Source: an uncultured Clostridia bacterium
GTDB lineage: Bacteria; Bacillota; Clostridia; UMGS1810
Assembly: GCA_905210855.1 (NCBI GenBank)
Contig: CAJLYL010000051.1
Location: 1-11,918, forward strand
Reading direction: 5' to 3'
DNA length: 11,918 bases
The number at the start of each line of letters is the position of its first letter. Positions within the stretch are counted from its first letter, which is position 1. The notes below the pieces were generated by a model. That model was given only the letters and a program-made list of their open reading frames with translations. It ran no database searches and had not been told where the DNA came from. A program made the position numbers and the translations under genes. Positions 1-4,573 of this stretch are shown here, one piece after another.

Positions 1-114
1 GACCCGCCGATTAACGTCTGACTGTTATTTGCCATGACAGTAAAGCGTTCATTATCGCGGTTTTTGAGGGAGAAAATTCAGGATAATGACTAAAGCGATT
101 TGGGGGAGTTTCAA

Positions 115-441
115 GTGGAAAAATTAATCGGCTGTGCGGTCAATATATTTTTCATCGCAGCCGGCGCGGTCATACTTACCGGAATTGCAATCCGTGTTTG
201 GCGGCGCTTTGCAGGTGAGGTAAAGACGGTTGATGCACGGGTTGCGGACAAACAAATTGTTCATGGCGTACACTACTCCAAAGCCGCCGCGCCGACAGAA
301 GCGGAAAAACATATTGTCTCGTTTGAGACTGAGCACGGTGTACTCCGTTTTGAGGTGTCCCCCGTGACATATGACAATTATGCTTTGAACCGCCGCGGTG
401 TGCTGAAATACAGGGGCGGCAGGCTGATTGATTTTGAATAG
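115..441 (+). CDS. DUF2500-like membrane-anchored protein (108 aa)
   Basis: Small protein of unknown function with one N-terminal membrane segment (about residues 5-28, rich in I/A/V/F), then a basic stretch (VWRRF) that should put the C-terminal part in the cytoplasm. The C-terminal half, with HIVSFETEHGVLRFEV near residues 66-81 and GVLKYRGGRLIDFE at the end, follows the pattern I recall for DUF2500: a Phe-Glu strand, a Gly turn, then G.L.Y.G.R...FE. Length fits that family. I chose the GTG at 115 because a GGGGGAG ribosome binding site at 102-108 lies 6 bases before it; the in-frame TTG at 100 overlaps that site. It appears monocistronic, closed by the terminator at 457-504. No biochemical role is known to me. 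The family call rests on motif recall only. Confidence 0.7.
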   Translation: MEKLIGCAVNIFFIAAGAVILTGIAIRVWRRFAGEVKTVDARVADKQIVHGVHYSKAAAPTEAEKHIVSFETEHGVLRFEVSPVTYDNYALNRRGVLKYRGGRLIDFE

Positions 442-456
442 TTAAATGTGCTTTAA

Positions 457-504
457 GTCACGGAATATTCTGCGTTGCAGGCAGGGTGTTCCGTGACCTT
501 TTTT
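457..504 (+). terminator. Rho-independent terminator after the DUF2500-like gene
   Basis: A perfect 9-bp stem, GTCACGGAA (457-465) with TTCCGTGAC (489-497), is followed by a T-run at 499-504. Inside the loop a second small stem, CTGC (470-473) with GCAG (477-480), can stack. It lies 16 bases after the stop codon, so it should end the upstream transcript and insulate the SLH gene. Confidence 0.88.
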
Positions 505-556
505 GTCCGTCCGAGCAATGTACAGTTATCAATCCGTCAATCCGATAGCATAATAA

Positions 557-584
557 TTACATTTGTGTTAAATTTACCTATAAT
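557..584 (+). promoter_or_regulatory. Possible promoter of the SLH-protein gene
   Basis: A consensus -10 box TATAAT lies at 579-584 in AT-rich DNA. The best-spaced -35 (TTACAT, 557-562, 16-base spacer) is poor, so either an activator is needed or the true -35 is elsewhere. Initiation near 591 would give a leader of about 90 bases containing the hairpin at 621-648. Confidence 0.35.
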
Positions 585-620
585 TAATGAAATATCCCCA
601 AAAATCATGTAGAATAAAGA

Positions 621-648
621 AAAAGGCAATGTCTTGCAGCTGCCTTTT
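621..648 (+). other. Hairpin in the leader of the SLH-protein gene
   Basis: A perfect 8-bp inverted repeat, AAAAGGCA (621-628) with TGCCTTTT (641-648), encloses a 12-base loop. It ends 19 bases before the ribosome binding site region at 667-673. It looks like a weak attenuator or an mRNA-stabilising structure; the T-run is only four bases, so strong termination is not expected. No known riboswitch consensus was recognised. Confidence 0.5.
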
Positions 649-681
649 GACTATCACGATTTTTTGAAAGGGGAATTAACT

Positions 682-1875
682 ATGAAACACTATTTCAGAA
701 AAACCGTCGCAATACTGTTGGGAGTTGTGTTGACGCTTTCGTCGGCAGCTGCCGCGGAAAATGACTCGAACACTGAATTGCTGCCGGACACCGCGCCGTT
801 TTATGACATAGTCCGCATTGCAGCGGATATCGAAAATGCTGATGAAATAAAATTCGGCGTAATTGTAAATAACACCGAGAAAAAATGTGCGGATATTGAA
901 TATGACGATTTGAAAAATTGGCTCGACGTATACTACGGTTTTAATTATTACAACAGAGTTGCGGCTCCGCTGGGGGCGTTTGATATTTCCGGAAACTACG
1001 TAAAACTGTGGAATGAGGACAAAAGCAAATCGTTTGTTGTTTATCCAAACGGCGGCGTTATTGTCGGAAAGTTCGGGAAAGCCTATGAATCCCACGGGGA
1101 GATAAAGCAGAACTATATCTGGTATCTGCCGGCAATCGGAAATTCAAGAAATGCGCTGAACATTGCCGACACTGCTTTGGACAACACCTATCTCACAAGA
1201 AACGAGGGCTCGGAGTACAAGGGATATATGCAAAGGAGCTTCACTGCGGACGACGGCATAGCAATCCCCGATATGGATTGCCTGATATCGGATAGTGCCG
1301 ATGAGTGGGCGATACCGGAGATAGAAAAAGCGGCAGCCTGCAATTTGATGATATATGAATTATCGGACAAATACAACGAGCCGATTACGAGATACGAATT
1401 TTGCAAGCTGGCATACCGCCTCATAGCTACCGAATTCAGCCCGAATTCCGATTCGAGAATGGGGGTTTGGCAGGCGGTGCAAAATGTGCTGAATGAACGC
1501 GGCATAACCGATACGAGTGCAAATAAGTTCACCGACTGTGATTTTACGGAGGTGGAGGACCTGACGTCAGTCGGAATAATACGGGGAATGGGCGACGGCA
1601 CATTTGCGCCGGATTCGCATATTACCCGTGAACAGGCGGCGGCTATTCTTTACAGGACGGCTGAATTTTTGGGCAACAAAACAATTATACAGCCGCAATA
1701 TGAGAAGATTTATGATGACGAAGGCAAGATTGCCGATTGGGCAAGGGCTTCCGTTGCAAGCATGAAATCGATGAATATTATGCAGGGCGTATCCGAAAGG
1801 GAGTTTGCGCCCGAGCAAACATATACCGTTGAGCAGGCTGTCGCAACCATGGTGAGATTGTACGAATGCGGCTGA
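682..1875 (+). CDS. Secreted S-layer homology (SLH) domain protein (397 aa)
   Basis: Exported protein expected to bind secondary cell-wall polymer. Residues 1-25 form a signal peptide: basic MKHYFRK, hydrophobic AILLGVVLTLSS, then AAAA as a likely cleavage region. Residues 26-200 match no domain I recognise. The C-terminal half has SLH-type repeats at about 204-248 (degenerate, ending PITRYEF), 283-330 (clearest, with KFTDCDF, GIIRGMGDGTFAPD, HITREQAAAILYR) and 343-393 (NIMQGVSEREFAP, YTVEQAV). Three SLH repeats are the usual wall-binding set, so residues 26-200 are probably the displayed part. The start is the ATG at 682, with an AAAGGGG ribosome binding site at 667-673. An in-frame TTG at 634 lies inside the leader hairpin, has no ribosome binding site and would put residues ahead of the signal peptide. 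The target of the displayed domain is unknown. Confidence 0.85.
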   Translation: MKHYFRKTVAILLGVVLTLSSAAAAENDSNTELLPDTAPFYDIVRIAADIENADEIKFGVIVNNTEKKCADIEYDDLKNWLDVYYGFNYYNRVAAPLGAFDISGNYVKLWNEDKSKSFVVYPNGGVIVGKFGKAYESHGEIKQNYIWYLPAIGNSRNALNIADTALDNTYLTRNEGSEYKGYMQRSFTADDGIAIPDMDCLISDSADEWAIPEIEKAAACNLMIYELSDKYNEPITRYEFCKLAYRLIATEFSPNSDSRMGVWQAVQNVLNERGITDTSANKFTDCDFTEVEDLTSVGIIRGMGDGTFAPDSHITREQAAAILYRTAEFLGNKTIIQPQYEKIYDDEGKIADWARASVASMKSMNIMQGVSEREFAPEQTYTVEQAVATMVRLYECG

Positions 1876-1880
1876 ATACA

Positions 1881-2060
1881 GCTTTCGGCTCATCGCCTGC
1901 CGACGCGGATATGCTCATTGCCGGCGGAACACCCTCGCGGTGTATCCGGCGGCTTCGTTTGTGCGCTGTTTCCGCGGAAAATACACCGTGATGATTAACA
2001 AAACCGCAACCGGCTATGACGGCAATGCGCTTTTGACGTGATTTTCGGCAGCTTTATCGT
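1881..2060 (+). pseudogene. Frameshifted C-terminal remnant of a Sir2-type NAD-dependent deacetylase
   Basis: The stretch reads as the C-terminal part of a sirtuin in pieces. Frame one gives ADADMLIAGGT, ending at the ACA of 1929-1931. After an apparent one-base loss, a second frame gives LAVYPAASFVR, then FRGKYTVMINKTATGYDGNALLT up to a TGA at 2039-2041. A third frame continues IFGSFIV into the 3' end of the regulator gene. The pattern AD.LI.GGTSL.VYPAA, then about 10 residues later a lysine-rich LINK..T.YD, is what I recall of the NAD-binding C-terminus of bacterial Sir2 proteins. No N-terminal Sir2 part (GAGxS, catalytic His, zinc cysteines) is found upstream; the SLH gene occupies that place. 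It cannot encode an enzyme. The identification is from memory of the family. Confidence 0.62.
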
Positions 2061-3262
2061 TCCGGCTGATTTTCTTTGTCATTAATGAAGAAATCCGCGC
2101 CTTGTATATTCAAAATAATAACCGAAACAGATAACAGCAGCCCGAGGTGCAAGTCGGGGTCATCAATCGGTATGCCGAATTCATCGCGAATCCGCCGTAT
2201 GCGATAGAGCACGGAGTTGCGATGAGTGAACATTACCTCACCGGTTTCCTTCAGCGAGCGGTTATGAATGAGGTAGTGATAGAGCGTCTCGCAATATTGC
2301 GCGCTCTTTTCCTTGTCATAAGCGGCGAGGCGGCGAATCGACGGATTGACAAGCTCGGGATGCTTGGCGAGTTTTGTCAGCATAACGGCTGTGTTAAGGG
2401 CGGTTATCGGGAATACATTTCCGCGGCAGCTGCCCTGCACCACAACTGTCAATCCTTCGCGCACCGAACGGTACATTTCCGGCAGCTCAAAAAGGTCGCC
2501 TATCGGCTCTGAGATAACAACCTTCAGATGAAATTCGTCCGCAAGACCCAAAAATGCCGAAACATCGTATCCTTTTTGCAGAAACATAAAGACCGCACCG
2601 TTATATACAATCGGATGGGAATTGTAAAAACGGTATGTCAATTCATCCTTAAGCTGATTTTTGCCGCTGTACAGGCTGCGGTATGCAGACAAATCTATCA
2701 GTGCAAACGCGGCAGGGTGAAAATCTGCGAGATATGTTGATGACGCCTGCAAGCGAAAATATGCCGCTGACGGAAATCCGCCGCCGAGCAGGTGCATGAG
2801 GATTTCCTCAGCTGTCTCAAAAGGTTTGTCGATGCGGCTCTCCTCCACAAACAATTGTTTGGCGAGCACCGCTTCAACCGTGCTAAATGTTTCGCCATCC
2901 ACCGAATCGAGAATTCCGCCGACATCGACGCAAACAAGATAGCCGTAGCGCACGCCGTCGCTTATCAGCGGTGCAAAGCGGCGTCTGTGGTTACTGCCGA
3001 TAAGCTCCACAAAGTCGGGTTCGCCTGACGAGAGCGCTGTGCTCTTGCTTATTATCGCGCCGGCTTCATAGGTAATTTCTCCGTGGCGCACGGCTTTTTC
3101 AAACAGTTCGTCGCGGAATCCTTCCGGCGAAAAATGTGCAATAACGCGGAATGTATCGTCTATCACAAGCAGTGGACACCCCAGGGTTTCACCGACGTCG
3201 CGGGTCAGCTTGTCCAGGTCGTCTTTTTCAAAAAAATCCCTCAGCAATTCGTTTTTATCCAC
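2054..3262 (-). CDS. PucR/CdaR-like transcriptional regulator (402 aa)
   Basis: Cytoplasmic DNA-binding regulator. Residues about 15-140 resemble a GAF-like sensory domain (PLLVIDDTFRVIAHF, then FAPLISDGVRYGYLVCVD). The middle, about 160-300, fits the GGDEF-like module of CdaR-type proteins. Residues 325-383 carry the PucR-family C-terminal helix-turn-helix: TLYHYLIHNRSLKET, THRNSVLYRIRRIRDEFG (346-363) and DDPDLHLGLLLSVSV. Full length and open throughout. The start is a GTG at 3262 with an AGGTG-type ribosome binding site eight bases upstream on the minus strand. The family includes regulators of sugar diacid, purine and proline use. The divergent neighbour is a KdgT-like permease remnant, so a hexuronate or ketodeoxygluconate signal is plausible but inferred. 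Its promoter overlaps that of the remnant, and a perfect inverted repeat sits in its leader, suggesting autoregulation. Confidence 0.85.
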   Translation of the reverse strand: MDKNELLRDFFEKDDLDKLTRDVGETLGCPLLVIDDTFRVIAHFSPEGFRDELFEKAVRHGEITYEAGAIISKSTALSSGEPDFVELIGSNHRRRFAPLISDGVRYGYLVCVDVGGILDSVDGETFSTVEAVLAKQLFVEESRIDKPFETAEEILMHLLGGGFPSAAYFRLQASSTYLADFHPAAFALIDLSAYRSLYSGKNQLKDELTYRFYNSHPIVYNGAVFMFLQKGYDVSAFLGLADEFHLKVVISEPIGDLFELPEMYRSVREGLTVVVQGSCRGNVFPITALNTAVMLTKLAKHPELVNPSIRRLAAYDKEKSAQYCETLYHYLIHNRSLKETGEVMFTHRNSVLYRIRRIRDEFGIPIDDPDLHLGLLLSVSVIILNIQGADFFINDKENQPER

Positions 3263-3287
3263 GCTTTTTCACCTCACAAAAGTTTTG

Positions 3288-3304
3288 TTGTGCTCTCGGC
3301 ACAA
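3288..3304. promoter_or_regulatory. Perfect inverted repeat, candidate operator
   Basis: TTGTGC (3288-3293) and GCACAA (3299-3304) are perfect 6-base arms around a 5-base centre. The site lies between the minus-strand -10 box (3319-3324) and the regulator start codon (3262), where a bound protein would block the regulator's own transcription. It could instead act as a hairpin in the leader RNA. The regulator itself is the obvious candidate ligand, by inference. Confidence 0.5.
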
Positions 3305-3318
3305 TCGATATTGATTTT

Positions 3319-3347
3319 ATTATACTACCGTTGTCTTGAAAATGCAA
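3319..3347 (-). promoter_or_regulatory. Promoter of the PucR/CdaR-like regulator
   Basis: Read on the minus strand, TTGCAT (plus-strand 3347-3342) and a perfect TATAAT (3324-3319) are separated by exactly 17 bases. This is a near-consensus sigma-A promoter placing the start of transcription near 3312, about 50 bases before the GTG start codon. Confidence 0.75.
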
Positions 3348-3363
3348 CAGAAATGAGTAAAAT
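3336..3363 (+). promoter_or_regulatory. Divergent promoter of the KdgT-like remnant
   Basis: TTGAAA (3336-3341), a 16-base spacer and TAAAAT (3358-3363) face the remnant gene, whose start codon is at 3396. Its -35 box abuts the -35 box of the minus-strand promoter at 3342-3347, so two polymerases could not occupy both promoters at once. The promoter still looks functional although the gene it serves is broken. Confidence 0.6.
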
Positions 3364-3395
3364 ATAAGCATAAAGAGAAACAAAGGAGTGTGTGG

Positions 3396-3842
3396 ATGAT
3401 GAAAGAGAAGAAAAACATAAACATTTGAAAAACACTTCAGAAAGTGCCTGCCGGCACAATGTTTGTGCCGCTGATTATCGGCGCGGTAATCACAACGGTG
3501 TGCAAGGAAATCTTTAATTTCGATTTGTGGGATACCCTCGGCAACCCGATGAAAGACATGTTTTCTTCGTCGGGACAGATGCTCGTCATTGGTTTGATGC
3601 TGTTTTGCACGGGTACTCAGCTTAAGATGTCTGATATGAAAGACGCGCTTGAGCCGTATGTTGGCGGCGACAAAAAACATGGCGGTCATATCCTCGGTTT
3701 GTCCGCCGACAGACTGAAACTCAAGGTGAACAGGATAGAGCGGTTCGACATGACGCTCCCGACGAACCCGGAGTTCGCTCAGCGTGACTTGTGCGAGGAT
3801 TTGAGCGCAAAGACGGCGGCAGTTGAGGGCGCAAAGAAATGA
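3396..3842 (+). pseudogene. Broken KdgT-like 2-keto-3-deoxygluconate permease gene with foreign tail
   Basis: Translation would start at the ATG at 3396, after a good AAAGGAG site (3383-3389), but meets an in-frame TGA at 3426-3428 after ten codons. Reading past it gives KTLQKVPAGTMFVPLIIGAV, then SSSGQMLVIGLMLFCTGTQL, matching the start of KdgT-family permeases (E. coli begins with a similar I-E-K-I-P-G-G-M-M-L-V-P-L run and later has FFCMGA). The match ends near DMKDALE (about 3653). The family is usually about 310-330 residues, so most of the transporter is missing. The remaining 60 or so codons to the TGA at 3840-3842 (GGDKKHGGHILGLSADR onward) are hydrophilic and match no family I know. 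The GTG at 3444 has no ribosome binding site. TGA ends other genes here, so it is read as stop, not tryptophan. Confidence 0.72.
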
Positions 3843-3886
3843 TAAACATCTCACAGTCGTCTTTGTGACGGTTGTTTGATATAAAT

Positions 3887-3900
3887 GCCGCATTTGCGGC
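3887..3900. repeat. Short perfect palindrome upstream of hsp20
   Basis: GCCGCATTTGCGGC is a 5-bp stem (GCCGC/GCGGC) with a loop of four, or fewer if the central A/T pairs. It lies 45 bases after the remnant's stop codon and 50 before the hsp20 start. No T-run follows on either strand, so it is a weak terminator at best. It is not CIRCE (TTAGCACTC-N9-GAGTGCTAA), and no CIRCE site was found near the heat-shock gene. Confidence 0.35.
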
Positions 3901-3950
3901 AGAAAGATTGAGTAAAAATAATAAAATTTGTTATTATGGAGGTTGTTATT

Positions 3951-4379
3951 ATGTTACCGAGTATTTTTGGAGAAAATATGTTTGATGAATTTTTTGACCA
4001 CGATTTCTTCGGAGGGCACAATCCGCTCTACGGAAAGCACTCAAGGAATCTGATGAAAACCGATATTCGTGAGAAAGACAACGAATATGAGCTTGCGGTT
4101 GAGCTCCCGGGATTCAAGAAAGACGAGATAAGCCTTGATGTGAAGGACGGATATCTCACGGTCAGCGCGGCAAAGGGCCTTGACAAGGACGAGGACGACA
4201 AGAAGGGAAGAATTATCCGCCGGGAGCGCTACGCCGGCGTATGCTCGCGAACATTCTATGTCGGTGAGGCAAAGCCGGATGACATCAAGGCCAAGTATGA
4301 GTTTGGCGTACTTAAAATCAAAGTGCCGAAGGAAGAACCGAAAAAGCTCTCCGGCGGCAGCTCAATAAGTATTGAGTAA
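3951..4379 (+). CDS. Hsp20/alpha-crystallin small heat-shock protein (142 aa)
   Basis: ATP-independent holdase chaperone that binds unfolding proteins in the cytoplasm and forms large oligomers. The N-terminal arm (1-33) is rich in Phe and Asp/Glu (MFDEFFDHDFF). The alpha-crystallin domain spans about 34-127, with ELPGFKKDEI at 51-60, DGYLTVSA at 66-73, a charged loop of Asp/Glu/Lys at 77-86 and the hallmark GVLKIKVPK at 119-127. The C-terminal I-S-I at 139-141 is the conserved IxI motif used in oligomer assembly. Length is typical. I chose the ATG at 3951 because GGAGG (3938-3942) sits eight bases upstream; the in-frame ATG at 3936 overlaps that site. It is a single-gene unit ending in the terminator at 4393-4437. 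No clear promoter or CIRCE operator was found. Confidence 0.92.
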   Translation: MLPSIFGENMFDEFFDHDFFGGHNPLYGKHSRNLMKTDIREKDNEYELAVELPGFKKDEISLDVKDGYLTVSAAKGLDKDEDDKKGRIIRRERYAGVCSRTFYVGEAKPDDIKAKYEFGVLKIKVPKEEPKKLSGGSSISIE

Positions 4380-4392
4380 TGAAGAAAAAACC

Positions 4393-4437
4393 AAAACGGT
4401 TCGCTGTCTGCGTTTTGCAGCCGGCGGGCCGTTTTTT
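4393..4437 (+). terminator. Rho-independent terminator after hsp20
   Basis: A long stem starts with AAAACGG (4393-4399) paired to CCGTTTT (4429-4435). It continues inside with CGCTG/CGGCG (one G-U pair) and CTGC/GCAG around a small T-rich loop, and ends in a six-T run at 4432-4437. It separates hsp20 from the galactosidase operon. Confidence 0.9.
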
Positions 4438-4450
4438 CGTGTGTGAAAAT

Positions 4451-4488
4451 ATTGTTGATTTAACAAAAATATCGGTTAATTAAACAAT
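4451..4488. promoter_or_regulatory. Inverted repeat upstream of the galactosidase promoter
   Basis: The arms ATTGTTGATTTAA (4451-4463) and TTAATTAAACAAT (4476-4488) match in 11 of 13 positions around a 12-base centre. The left arm also starts a smaller perfect repeat, TTGTT-GATTT-AACAA (4452-4466), and the right arm contains the palindrome TTAATTAA (4476-4483). The site ends 23 bases before the -35 box, a position suited to an activator. In such AT-rich DNA chance symmetry is possible. Confidence 0.4.
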
Positions 4489-4511
4489 TTAAAAAAGTTT
4501 TGAAAAACGGA

Positions 4512-4540
4512 TTGACTAATGCGTGGCGGTGTAGTAAAAT
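4512..4540 (+). promoter_or_regulatory. Promoter of the galactosidase operon
   Basis: TTGACT (4512-4517) and TAAAAT (4535-4540) with a 17-base spacer form a strong sigma-A promoter. Transcription should start near 4547, leaving a short leader of about 27 bases with the AGGAGG ribosome binding site at 4562-4567. Confidence 0.8.
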
Positions 4541-4573
4541 GACATTATAAAATATAAATTCAGGAGGATAACC

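Noticed and set aside
1..21. Possible last codons of an upstream gene ending in TGA at 19-21
   Set aside because: Six codons are too few to support a gene, and other frames are equally open at the window edge.
100..114. TTG at 100 as start of the DUF2500-like gene
   Set aside because: It overlaps the GGGGGAG ribosome binding site that serves the GTG at 115.
634..681. TTG at 634 as start of the SLH gene
   Set aside because: It lies in the leader hairpin loop, lacks a ribosome binding site, and would put 16 residues ahead of a typical signal peptide.
1938..1988. Inverted repeat CGGTGTAT/ATACACCG inside the sirtuin remnant
   Set aside because: A 35-base loop and no T-run; the bases are better explained as decayed coding sequence.
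3426..3428. TGA read as tryptophan (alternative genetic code)
   Set aside because: TGA ends the SLH, GH36 and FAD genes at the expected places, so the standard bacterial code applies.
3255..3893. Minus-strand open frame of 212 codons across the permease remnant and divergent promoters
   Set aside because: No domain match, it covers promoters on both strands, and it is rich in His/Arg/Cys as expected of an antisense shadow.
3936..3950. ATG at 3936 as start of hsp20
   Set aside because: It overlaps the GGAGG site that is correctly spaced for the ATG at 3951.
4452..4466. TTGTT-GATTT-AACAA as a Rex (NADH-sensing) site
   Set aside because: The Rex consensus I recall is 18 bases (TTGTTAA-N4-TTAACAA); this one is 15 bases with different spacing.
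4500..4517. Catabolite-responsive (cre) element over the galactosidase -35 box
   Set aside because: TGAAAAACGGATTGAC matches the cre consensus only in the central CG and some A positions; too many mismatches.
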